A stretch of 15,965 nucleotides of DNA from JBMNTU01 sp050945895 (GTDB taxonomy: Bacteria; Bacillota; Clostridia; Christensenellales; Christensenellaceae): positions 1 through 15,965 of the forward strand of contig JBMNTU010000057.1 of NCBI GenBank assembly GCA_050945895.1, read 5' to 3'. Position numbers and translations under genes: made by a program. The notes under the pieces were generated by a model, which was given only the letters and a program-made list of their open reading frames with translations, made no database searches and was not told where the DNA came from. Shown piece by piece: positions 5,323-12,522 of the stretch (within the stretch, counting starts at the first letter, position 1; every line of letters begins with the position of its first letter).

Positions 5323-7587
5323 GTGGGTATTGTAAAAAAGGTAAAAAACCTTTCGGGCGTTGCTAAAAAATTAAAACGGAATAAGTGGGGGCGGGTAAGG
5401 ACGATCATCCGCGACTATGGCCTGCGCGAATTTCTGCGGCGCGTCCGCGAAAAGATGAATTATGGCGACTCGGCCATCCACCTGTACGAACGCGTGTATG
5501 TGGTCACAAACGAAGCATATCTTGCCAAAAACGCCTCGCCAAAAAATTTTCTGCCCGAAAGCACCGTCAGCTTTGTTGTCGCGCCTCGGTCTAAAAATGT
5601 GGGGCGGCTGGATATTTTGACGTCAAATGTACAGCAGGACAAAAACGCGGCGCTGACGCTGAGTATTTACCGTGAGGGAAACTTGCTTATGACCTGTCGG
5701 CAAACAAATATTTCCCACAATGGCTATACGGTGTTTACGTTCTTGCCCGTGCTGGACGTCATGTATGTGCCGCTTACGTTTGTCATCACATCCGATACTG
5801 CGTCCGTCGGCGTATTGGTAAATAAAAAGCGCAAAAAACATGGTTTTTTCGTCAAGGGCGGGGGCAGCGTGGCGTGCAAAGTCTATACGCGGCTGGACGC
5901 GCTCTACCTTCATTGGATGAAGAACAATTCAAAAACCCTGGGAGAGCTTGCCGCGCAAAAGGAAACGGCCTTTGCCTATGCGCCCAAAATCAGCATTGTC
6001 GTGCCGCTGTACAATACGCCGGATTCATTTTTTAGGGAAATGGTAGGCTCTGTATTGGCGCAAACCTACCCAAACTGGGAGCTGCTTTTGGCGGACGGGA
6101 GCACAGAGCAAAACGAACTTGCGAAAATCGCAAGCGAATATACGGACAGCCGTATAAAATACCGGAAGCTTGCCGAAAACAAAGGAATATCCGGAAATTC
6201 GAACGCTGCGATCGAAATGGCGTCGGGGGAATATGTGGCGCTGCTCGACCACGATGATACAATAGAACCGCATGCGCTTTACGAATATGTCCGGCTTTTG
6301 AATGAAGACAGGGATTACGAATTTATCTATTCCGACGAAGATAAAATCACCGAAGACGGCAGCCGCCGGTTCGACCCATTCTTCAAGCCGGATTTCAGCC
6401 CGAACATGCTGTATGCGTTCAACTATATTACGCATTTTACGTTAATCAAAAAGACCCTGTTGGACGAAGTCGGGTATTTTGACGACCAATACAACGGTGC
6501 GCAGGATTACGACCTGTTTTTGCGGGCGACGGAAAAAGCCAAAAAGGTCGGCCATATTTCCGATATACTGTACCACTGGCGTGTAAGCGACGCCAGCACG
6601 GCATATTCGTCGGGGGCAAAGGAATATACGATTGCGGCAGGACGTGCGGCCATAGACGCGTCCATAAAGCGGCGTGGGCTGCATGCGCATGTAGAGCTTG
6701 GGCTTTTGCCCAACTATTACAACGTGGTATATGGTCTCCCTCAGCCGCAGCCGAAGATTTCTATTATCATTCCAAACAAAGACGAGAAGGATACGCTTAA
6801 AAAGTGCATCGATTCTATTTTGGGGAAGACGGCATACGATAACTACGAAATCATTATTATTGAGAATAACAGCACAAAAGAGTCGATATTTGCATATTAT
6901 CGCCAGCTTGAAAAAAATGCGCGCATCCGCGTGATAAAATGGGAGCACGCCTTCAACTTTGCGGCGCTCAACAACTTCGCTGCAAAAGAGGCCAAGGGCG
7001 AGCTGCTGCTCTTTATGAACAACGACATGTCTGTTATAAACGCAAACTGGCTGGAGCAAATGGCCATGCATGCCCTGCGGCCAGAGATTGGGGCGGTGGG
7101 GGCAAAGCTCTATTACCCGGACGACACGCTGCAGCACGCGGGAATTGTACTGCGCATTGGGGGCGTAGCCGGGCATTCGCACAAAGGCTCGGGCAGGGAT
7201 GAGGCCGGCGCGTTTAACCGGCTGCAAATTGTACACGACGTATCGGCGGTAACGGCGGCCTGCCTGATGACGCGAAAAAGCGTGTTTGACAAAGTAGGCG
7301 GCTTCGACGAACAGTTTGTTGTGGCGTTAAACGATGTGGACCTGTGCCTAAAAATACGTGCAGCCGGCTACAGCATCGTGTTTACGCCCTATGCAGAGCT
7401 ATATCATTACGAGTCCAAAACGCGCGGATATGAGGAGTCGCCCGAAAAGAAGGCACGGTTTGAGGGCGAACGGCAAAAGTGGTTTGCAAAGTGGCTGGAC
7501 AAATATCCGGTAGACCCGTTTTACAACAAAAACCTCAGCCACGAGCTGCAGGATTATTCGATTGACCCGGGAAAGATTGAACGGTAA
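5323..7587 (+). CDS. Tandem-domain family 2 glycosyltransferase, probably for surface polysaccharide
   Basis: The 754-aa protein contains two GT2 (GT-A fold) domains. The first begins at PKISIVVPLYN (221) and has DHDD (309-312) as the nucleotide-sugar/metal motif. The second begins at PKISIIIPNKDE (477) and has NND (566-568), followed by the GGFDE and NDVDLCLK segment typical of rhamnosyltransferase-like GT2 enzymes. There is no membrane segment. Residues 1-220 are an extra region, basic at the start and beta-rich after ~80, with no domain I can name. The architecture matches bifunctional enzymes that add two sugars to a cell-wall or capsular polymer. The start is GTG at 5323 with AGGAGGA at a good distance. 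It follows lplA by 100 bp without an obvious terminator. Donor and acceptor cannot be deduced. Confidence 0.88.
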   Translation: MGIVKKVKNLSGVAKKLKRNKWGRVRTIIRDYGLREFLRRVREKMNYGDSAIHLYERVYVVTNEAYLAKNASPKNFLPESTVSFVVAPRSKNVGRLDILTSNVQQDKNAALTLSIYREGNLLMTCRQTNISHNGYTVFTFLPVLDVMYVPLTFVITSDTASVGVLVNKKRKKHGFFVKGGGSVACKVYTRLDALYLHWMKNNSKTLGELAAQKETAFAYAPKISIVVPLYNTPDSFFREMVGSVLAQTYPNWELLLADGSTEQNELAKIASEYTDSRIKYRKLAENKGISGNSNAAIEMASGEYVALLDHDDTIEPHALYEYVRLLNEDRDYEFIYSDEDKITEDGSRRFDPFFKPDFSPNMLYAFNYITHFTLIKKTLLDEVGYFDDQYNGAQDYDLFLRATEKAKKVGHISDILYHWRVSDASTAYSSGAKEYTIAAGRAAIDASIKRRGLHAHVELGLLPNYYNVVYGLPQPQPKISIIIPNKDEKDTLKKCIDSILGKTAYDNYEIIIIENNSTKESIFAYYRQLEKNARIRVIKWEHAFNFAALNNFAAKEAKGELLLFMNNDMSVINANWLEQMAMHALRPEIGAVGAKLYYPDDTLQHAGIVLRIGGVAGHSHKGSGRDEAGAFNRLQIVHDVSAVTAACLMTRKSVFDKVGGFDEQFVVALNDVDLCLKIRAAGYSIVFTPYAELYHYESKTRGYEESPEKKARFEGERQKWFAKWLDKYPVDPFYNKNLSHELQDYSIDPGKIER

Positions 7588-7728
7588 GCGCATTTTTTAA
7601 CGAACAGAGACTGGGATAGCCTAAAAGAAAGGCATGGGCGGCTGTTTTTCACTTGTTGCAGGACAGCATGCATCCGACTGACGGAAACTTTCGCTTACAT
7701 TTTTGTACAATTGAACGATGTATTAAAC

Positions 7729-8094
7729 ATGAGAGTATATATGCGGCAAGATTTACCGGCAGCGCAACCGGCAAAACAGGGGTACAAGCAGCAAGCAGAG
7801 GCTTTTGACGCGTTTATAGAGGCGCAGGAGACTGTGGTGCGGAGCCTGGCGCAGTCGCGAAAAGAAGAGCGCGAAGAAGACGAACTGAAACAGAAGCTGT
7901 TGCAGGTACGGATGATGGCGGATGGGCTGCAAAAGCAGCAAATGATTGCGGGGATCCGAAAGGCGATGTCTCAACTGGGGTATGTTTCGGTGGAGATGCA
8001 GCGAATGAGTACAGCAATGAACGAAATGGAACGCGGCATGCAGGCGGAGCCCGAATGCGGGCGTGAAGCGCAGGCGGCCCCAAAGGAGGCATAA
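7729..8094 (+). CDS. Hypothetical small coiled-coil protein, 121 aa
   Basis: Glutamine-, glutamate- and alanine-rich, with a continuous charged helical stretch in the middle (QSRKEEREEDELKQKLLQ) and no signal peptide, membrane segment or cysteine pair. I do not recognise it. Start choice is uncertain: ATG 7729, ATG 7741 or a TTG at 7711 are in frame, and none has a Shine-Dalgarno sequence. A TACAAT box at 7706-7711 lies just upstream, without a good -35. The frame is long, unidirectional with its neighbours and has matching base use, so I consider it real. Upstream, 7588-7710 contains only a weak stem and a T run after the glycosyltransferase. Confidence 0.6.
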   Translation: MRVYMRQDLPAAQPAKQGYKQQAEAFDAFIEAQETVVRSLAQSRKEEREEDELKQKLLQVRMMADGLQKQQMIAGIRKAMSQLGYVSVEMQRMSTAMNEMERGMQAEPECGREAQAAPKEA

Positions 8095-8165
8095 ACCGGC
8101 CGGAAATAGAGTGGGCAAGCTGCTTTTTTACATTGGTGCACCCGGCAGAGGACAAAAGCGTTTCT

Positions 8166-8196
8166 ATTCTTAAAAATACATTAATATTGTAAGAAT
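8166..8196. promoter_or_regulatory. Nested dyad upstream of the GT2-GtrA gene, possible operator
   Basis: ATTCTTA (8166-8172) and TAAGAAT (8190-8196) are perfect inverted arms, and TACA (8177-8180) and TGTA (8188-8191) form an inner dyad. The element ends four bases before the predicted -35 at 8201. It is AT-rich and may serve as a regulator site or UP-like element. Confidence 0.4.
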
Positions 8197-8200
8197 CTGT

Positions 8201-8229
8201 TTGCGTGCCTTTCTGTTAGGTGCTACAAT
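8201..8229 (+). promoter_or_regulatory. Extended -10 promoter, TTGCGT-N17-TACAAT with TGC before the -10
   Basis: TTGCGT (8201-8206) and TACAAT (8224-8229) are 17 bp apart, and TGC immediately precedes the -10, giving the extended -10 form. The start site would be about 8236-8237, at the ATG itself, implying a leaderless or nearly leaderless transcript. Confidence 0.55.
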
Positions 8230-8236
8230 ACTGTTT

Positions 8237-9175
8237 ATGGATTACACGAAATATACCATTGTTCTGGACTGCGATACGGCCGGAGACGGATTTGATAAGG
8301 CGCTGTCTGCCGCCGGATTTACGAGTATAGTGCGGAAGCTGCCCGGAATGACAATGAAGGAAGCGTTTTCTGTCGCCTTGGGAGACGGAGGCGACTATCT
8401 GATTACAGTACGCGAATGCGACGGCTTTACGGCGCAGGATGTTGTGGATATTGCACAGGCGCTTTCGGCCCGCCCGGGCGCGCTTTATATTGGAGCTCGC
8501 AATAACGAAGCAAAACAAAGCTTTCAGGAGAAAATATTTCAATTCTTATCCGGCATAGAAGCGCAGGACATCCATACCTCACTGATGGGGATGGATGCGG
8601 GATTTGCGCGCGAAGTACAGCAAACGAAAGGCAAGGAAACTGCATTTTACACCAACATCCTTTTGCTGGCACGCAAGAATTCTATGGATATCCGGCCTGT
8701 CCACACGTCCGCCGCATACAGCCATGCGGCAGGATGGGAGATTTTGACGGCGTCGTTTATGCTGTATGCTGTATTTATCAAATTCAGTATTTCGGCGGCA
8801 ATTGCCTATGTTGTGGACATTGTTACGTTTTTTTTGTTCCAGAAGGCGTTTGCGTATTTGGTCGATGAGTATAAGATACTGATTGCAACGGTGTTATCGA
8901 GGATATTGTGCTCGTTTGTTACGTACATTCTGAACAGGGGCGCGGTATTCCGCTCGCAGGCTAAATCGGCGGGGGCGGTTGTGCGGTTTATCATCCTTTC
9001 CGTCGGGCAGCTTGTGTTGTCTTGGCTGCTGGTGTGGGGGCTTGGGTATGTGTTTGGCTCCAGCGACCTTGCACATACGGCGCTTAAGGTGGTGGTAGAC
9101 CTGGTTATCTTTATTGCCAGCTTTACCATCCAGCGAGATTGGGTGTTTAAGGAAAGCAAGAGCATATTAAAATAG
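8237..9175 (+). CDS. GtrA-family membrane protein fused to a degenerate GT2-like domain
   Basis: The 312-aa protein has two parts. Residues ~183-303 are a GtrA domain with four hydrophobic segments and both family marks, NRGAVF (233-238) and QRDWVF (299-304); GtrA proteins take part in moving or using polyprenyl-phosphate-linked sugars. Residues 1-165 are soluble and follow the layout of the C-terminal half of polyprenyl-phosphate glycosyltransferases (GtrB/DPM type): LITVRECDGFTAQDVVDI where DADG-QHxP-DI is expected, YIGARN for the IGSR motif, and DIHTSLMGMDAGFARE for the D-xxSGFRAxxR motif. The first aspartate is replaced by glutamate and the N-terminal nucleotide-binding strand looks lost, so catalysis is doubtful. 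I start at ATG 8237; a TTG at 8201 lies inside the promoter -35. No Shine-Dalgarno is present. The GT2 relation is inference from pattern. Confidence 0.75.
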   Translation: MDYTKYTIVLDCDTAGDGFDKALSAAGFTSIVRKLPGMTMKEAFSVALGDGGDYLITVRECDGFTAQDVVDIAQALSARPGALYIGARNNEAKQSFQEKIFQFLSGIEAQDIHTSLMGMDAGFAREVQQTKGKETAFYTNILLLARKNSMDIRPVHTSAAYSHAAGWEILTASFMLYAVFIKFSISAAIAYVVDIVTFFLFQKAFAYLVDEYKILIATVLSRILCSFVTYILNRGAVFRSQAKSAGAVVRFIILSVGQLVLSWLLVWGLGYVFGSSDLAHTALKVVVDLVIFIASFTIQRDWVFKESKSILK

Positions 9176-9187
9176 CAAGGGTATGTT

Positions 9188-9216
9188 TTGTATATTCAAA
9201 CCGTGTTTAATAATAA
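9188..9216 (+). promoter_or_regulatory. Weak candidate promoter of the thioredoxin gene, TTGTAT-N17-TAATAA
   Basis: TTGTAT (9188-9193) and TAATAA (9211-9216) are 17 bp apart in an AT-rich gap. The -10 is poor and overlapping alternatives exist. Confidence 0.3.
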
Positions 9217-9260
9217 TATATCGGTAAGCTGATAATCATATGGTGAGGAGTGTAAATAAA

Positions 9261-9572
9261 ATGATCAAACATATTACCCAGGAACAGTTCAAGCCGGAAG
9301 TTTTGGATGACAAAGGCATCGTGTTGGTGGATTTTTATGCCGACTGGTGCGGCCCATGCAAAATGTTGGGGCCGATTTTGGAAGAAATTTCGGAGGAGAT
9401 GGACAATATAAAAATCGTTAAGGTGAATGTGGACGAAGCACAGAACCTGGCGCAGGAATATGGCGTGATGTCTATCCCCACGGTTTATCTTTTTGACGGC
9501 GGTGCAAAAATGGGACGGTTCGTCGGCGTGAAATCTAAGGAAGAAATTGAAGATTTTATTATGAACGCATAA
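9261..9572 (+). CDS. trxA: Thioredoxin
   Basis: This 103-aa cytoplasmic disulfide reductase has the standard fold and active site WCGPC (C30, C33), the buried acidic residue in VDFYADW, and the cis-proline P73 in MSIPT. I start at ATG 9261, which has GAGGAG (9245-9250) at a suitable distance, rather than at ATG 9240 in the same frame, which would add an atypical seven-residue extension. No thioredoxin reductase gene is in the window. It stands alone between the GtrA gene and a strong terminator. Confidence 0.95.
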   Translation: MIKHITQEQFKPEVLDDKGIVLVDFYADWCGPCKMLGPILEEISEEMDNIKIVKVNVDEAQNLAQEYGVMSIPTVYLFDGGAKMGRFVGVKSKEEIEDFIMNA

Positions 9573-9581
9573 TTGCAAATC

Positions 9582-9611
9582 AAAAAGACCGGCCTTATGG
9601 CCGGTTTTTTT
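9582..9611. terminator. Bidirectional intrinsic terminator between trxA and the GNAT gene
   Basis: ACCGGCC (9588-9594) pairs with GGCCGGT (9599-9605) around a TTAT loop. It is preceded by an A run and followed by seven T, so it can end transcription from both the converging trxA and acetyltransferase genes. Confidence 0.92.
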
Positions 9612-9619
9612 ATGCAAAA

Positions 9620-10093
9620 TTATGGGAGCGGTCGGCGCATGGGGATGTAGTGCAGGCCGTTTTCTGTTGTTTTTGGGCCGGCATCGGTAAAGCCAAGCTT
9701 TTTATATATGTTTTGTGCGTAAGGCGAGGAGTGGACCGTGCATTCCTGGCAAACAAAACGGACTTGGCAATAGCTAAGCGCTGCGTCGAAAAGCGCCCTG
9801 CCAATGCCCTGCCGGTGGTGCTGTTCGTCTACAAAAAGAAGCGAGATATGGCAGGGAGGGCGAATTGCGATTACGCCGAGCATCTGGCTTGCCTGGTAAT
9901 AGCCCCATACGAATAACGCACCTTGCCGGATATTGCGGAAAATATTTTCGGGACGGATATAACTGTAAAATTCCCGTTTGCCGCGGTCGCTGTATTCCGG
10001 CGCTTCAAACAAGTCGAATACCCGCTGTACGAGAACCATGGCTTCATCGAGTTCATCTGCTTTTTGCAGCCGGCAAATGGTGGCTTTGTTCAT
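9620..10093 (-). CDS. GNAT-family N-acetyltransferase
   Basis: The 157-aa protein has the GNAT fold. The acetyl-CoA pyrophosphate loop is QHHRQGIGRALF (around 115-125), preceded by the beta strand ISLLFVD, and followed by the C-terminal NIYKKLGFTDAG motif typical of the family. The substrate is not predictable; such proteins acetylate amines in metabolites, antibiotics or protein N-termini. Its ATG at 10093 lies three bases after the stop of the MmcQ/YjbR gene and has no Shine-Dalgarno of its own, so translation is probably coupled. It is the last gene of the cluster, ending just before a bidirectional terminator. Confidence 0.85.
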   Translation of the reverse strand: MNKATICRLQKADELDEAMVLVQRVFDLFEAPEYSDRGKREFYSYIRPENIFRNIRQGALFVWGYYQASQMLGVIAIRPPCHISLLFVDEQHHRQGIGRALFDAALSYCQVRFVCQECTVHSSPYAQNIYKKLGFTDAGPKTTENGLHYIPMRRPLP

Positions 10094-10096
10094 TGT

Positions 10097-10444
10097 TTAG
10101 GGTACTTTCTTTGTTATGCGCGGCCGGGTGAGGCCGTAGCTGATGTCGACCATATGAAGGATTTCTGCATCTGGGACGTCTTCATCCAGAAATATGCTGT
10201 TCCAATGTGTTTTATTCATGTGGTACGCGGGGACAACGCCTGAAAATGCCTGCCGGAGAAGGCCGGCGCACATGGGCTCGCACTTCAGGTTTACATGCAG
10301 CCGCCCGTGGGCATAAATCAAAAAAACAAACCCCTTTTGGTTTGCCTGGTGGCGCAAAACAACCGCATCGCCTCGGAAGGGATGGTCTTCGTAGGTATCG
10401 GGCAGCGCCAGGCAATAGCGGATGAGGGATTCCTTGTTTAACAT
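10097..10444 (-). CDS. MmcQ/YjbR family DNA-binding-like protein
   Basis: The 115-aa protein fits the MmcQ/YjbR (DUF419, CyaY-like fold) family, with the start LIRYCLALPDTYEDHPF, the central LHVNLKCEP strand and the end WNSIFLDEDVPDAEILHMVDISYGL. Members are small, widespread and of unsettled function; the double-wing structure has been taken to suggest DNA binding. Its ATG lies four bases past the stop of aarF, with only a weak ribosome binding site, so the two are cotranscribed. Confidence 0.85.
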   Translation of the reverse strand: MLNKESLIRYCLALPDTYEDHPFRGDAVVLRHQANQKGFVFLIYAHGRLHVNLKCEPMCAGLLRQAFSGVVPAYHMNKTHWNSIFLDEDVPDAEILHMVDISYGLTRPRITKKVP

Positions 10445-10448
10445 GGGA

Positions 10449-12134
10449 TTATTTGGATCGCCAGGATTTTATAATGGACAATATGAGCCCGCCGACAATG
10501 ACGGCGGCAATTATCAGGCCAAAACGCAGCGCAAACACGCTGAGGTCGAACAGTGCGTCGCTGTCTTGTGCACGAAAACCCACCGCTACAATAACGCCCG
10601 CCATTACGATACAGATGGCCAGCAGCACAACGGTGAACGAAAGACGGTTGAAGATCCGCTCCAGGTCTTTCTCGGCTTTATTAAGCCCCTTCATTTTCAT
10701 TTCGACGGCAAAATCGTTTTCTTCTGCTTTGCGCATGAAGCTTAGCAGCAAGGCGGGAAGCTGCTTGCCTATTTCCAGAACATCCATTCCTGTTGACTGT
10801 GCCTGGTTGATGACCTCCTTGACGGAACGTGAGTCGGATATGACATTGTGTACGGTTTTTTCCGCAATACTCAAAATACTGCTTTCGGGATCGAGCTTTT
10901 CTACGATGCTTTGGGCGGTGGCAAGCGATTTGGCAACCAACGTGAATTCCCGCGGGATTTTCATATTATTGGCGGCGGCAAGCCCGAATACGCTGGTAAA
11001 GACCTGCGCAATGTTGACTTCGCCCAGCGGAACATACAGGTATTCGTCCAGTACGCGGTCTAGCGCGCGGGTGAACTGATGCTGGTTGACCTCTGCGTCC
11101 GACACGTCCATTTGCATGATGGCAGTCGCAATTTTACGCGTATTTTTTGTGGCGATGCCCAGCACCATTTCCGTTAATAAATTGCGGAAACGCGGGGTGA
11201 TGCTGCCTGCCATTCCCAGGTCGATAAACTCGATGTGGCTGCCGTTTTCTACGACCATTACGTTGCCGGGGTGAGGGTCGGCATGGAAAAAACCTTTTGC
11301 CAGTATTTGTACAATCAGCGAATTGACGAAGTCGTAGGCCAGTTTCTTTTTATCGGCGCCTACCCTGTCGAGCGCCGCAGTATCGTCTATTTTGATGCCG
11401 TCCACAAAGTTCATGGTCAGTACCTTTTCGGTGGTGTATACCCATTTTACTTTGGGGGCGGTCGTGTTTGTGCCCGCGAGGACGTCTTCGCGGAACCGGT
11501 CGATGTTTTCTCCTTCGCGGACAAAGTCGATCTCCTGGTACATCACGCGCCGGAGCTCGCTTACCATGCCCGGAAAATCGTACAGGGTGCCGTATTTGGA
11601 ATGCTTATCTATGTAACCGGCAATCTGGTCCAGCACGCCCAGGTCTGTTTCGATGCTTTCCTGGATGTGGGGGCGCTGCACCTTGACGGCGACGCGGTCT
11701 CCCGAATGCAGGAATGCGTTGTAGACCTGGGAGATGGAAGCGGAGGCGACGGGGACTTCGTCAAAATCGGTGAATATTTCTTCAATAGAGCCGGAAAGCT
11801 CGTTTTCGATCACTTTTTTGGCCTCGATGAAAGAAAACGGCGCCACGGCGTCCTGCAGCTTTTTGAGCTCTTCGGCGATGGCGGCAGGAACAAGATCGGT
11901 ACGCGTTCCCATAATTTGCCCCAGCTTGACGAACGTTGGGCCAAGTTCTTCGCAGCTTTTACGGATGCTTACAGCGATGGTCTTGGTATCTACCCGGCTG
12001 AGGACTTTGCGCGGGTGCTTGCTGAGCACGGTTTTTATGAACAAGAAACCCAGCCCGTTCCGTTTGAGGACAGACAGAATTTCCATGTAGCGCTTCATGT
12101 TTTTATTGCCGGATTCTTTGCCTTTTTGTTCCAT
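10449..12134 (-). CDS. AarF/UbiB family atypical kinase-like protein
   Basis: The 561-aa protein belongs to the UbiB/ADCK family, related to protein kinases. The KxGQ motif of the family is KLGQ (70-73), followed by RTDLVP; the alanine-rich nucleotide loop is ASASISQVYNA (130-140); the ion-pair lysine is K151 in VAVKVQRP; catalytic-loop equivalent HADPHPGN (284-291); and the metal-binding DLG (305-307). Two C-terminal membrane helices (about 500-520 and 538-557) anchor it, as usual. In respiring bacteria the family supports ubiquinone synthesis as an ATPase; in anaerobic Clostridia without ubiquinone the role is unknown. It follows the phasin-like gene by 11 bp. Two starts are possible, ATG 12134 or residue 13; neither has a strong ribosome binding site. 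Confidence 0.93.
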   Translation of the reverse strand: MEQKGKESGNKNMKRYMEILSVLKRNGLGFLFIKTVLSKHPRKVLSRVDTKTIAVSIRKSCEELGPTFVKLGQIMGTRTDLVPAAIAEELKKLQDAVAPFSFIEAKKVIENELSGSIEEIFTDFDEVPVASASISQVYNAFLHSGDRVAVKVQRPHIQESIETDLGVLDQIAGYIDKHSKYGTLYDFPGMVSELRRVMYQEIDFVREGENIDRFREDVLAGTNTTAPKVKWVYTTEKVLTMNFVDGIKIDDTAALDRVGADKKKLAYDFVNSLIVQILAKGFFHADPHPGNVMVVENGSHIEFIDLGMAGSITPRFRNLLTEMVLGIATKNTRKIATAIMQMDVSDAEVNQHQFTRALDRVLDEYLYVPLGEVNIAQVFTSVFGLAAANNMKIPREFTLVAKSLATAQSIVEKLDPESSILSIAEKTVHNVISDSRSVKEVINQAQSTGMDVLEIGKQLPALLLSFMRKAEENDFAVEMKMKGLNKAEKDLERIFNRLSFTVVLLAICIVMAGVIVAVGFRAQDSDALFDLSVFALRFGLIIAAVIVGGLILSIIKSWRSK

Positions 12135-12145
12135 TAAATAATTAT

Positions 12146-12454
12146 TCAGTCTTTCTTTTGTGCCGCCAGCTCTTCGCGTACGATTTGGCGGATGTCTTCT
12201 TTGGTAAGCGGCGCTTCGTCCTTTTTGAGGCCCATGTCGTCCAGCGTTTCCTTTACCTCGGAATGAACCATTTTTTTGATTTCCGTGCGTTGCTCTTCGC
12301 CTTTTTGTATCAGGTCGCTTGCAAAGGACTGCGCGTCTTTTTTGGCGACGCTTCCCTTATCGACCAGTTTTTCGACCAGCTCTTCGATTTTTTCGCGGGA
12401 GTACGCAAAGAGCCCCACGCTGAAATTGATGCTGTCTTCCAATATGTTTGCCAT
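12146..12454 (-). CDS. Phasin-like coiled-coil protein
   Basis: The 102-aa protein is highly helical and charged, with a phasin-like layout: an amphipathic N-terminal helix (INFSVGLFAYSREKIEELVEKL), a KKDAQSFASDLIQKG helix and a lysine/glutamate-rich tail. Proteins of this type often directly precede aarF genes in Firmicutes and are labelled phasin family or polyhydroxyalkanoate-regulator-like. No PHA synthase is near, so granule binding is not implied. GGAGG at a good distance from the ATG makes this the best-initiated gene of the cluster, and probably its first. Confidence 0.75.
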   Translation of the reverse strand: MANILEDSINFSVGLFAYSREKIEELVEKLVDKGSVAKKDAQSFASDLIQKGEEQRTEIKKMVHSEVKETLDDMGLKKDEAPLTKEDIRQIVREELAAQKKD

Positions 12455-12500
12455 GATAGAACCTCCTTTATTGAGTGGTGTGTATCCTATATTTTAATAT

Positions 12501-12520
12501 AAACCAATATATGCCGGTTT
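12501..12520 (-). terminator. Weak AT-rich hairpin after the lipoprotein gene
   Basis: AAACC (12501-12505) and GGTTT (12516-12520) form a short stem flanked by A/T runs. It lies just past the lipoprotein stop and may partly end transcription before the phasin gene, but it is much weaker than the other terminators in the window. Confidence 0.3.
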
Positions 12521-12522
12521 TA

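Noticed and set aside
6442..7236. 264-codon frame antisense to the glycosyltransferase
   Set aside because: Overlaps both GT2 domains fully and has no start signal or recognisable motif.
11235..12137. 300-codon frame antisense to aarF
   Set aside because: Opposite strand of a gene with all UbiB motifs; composition is that of a mirror frame and no ribosome binding site fits.
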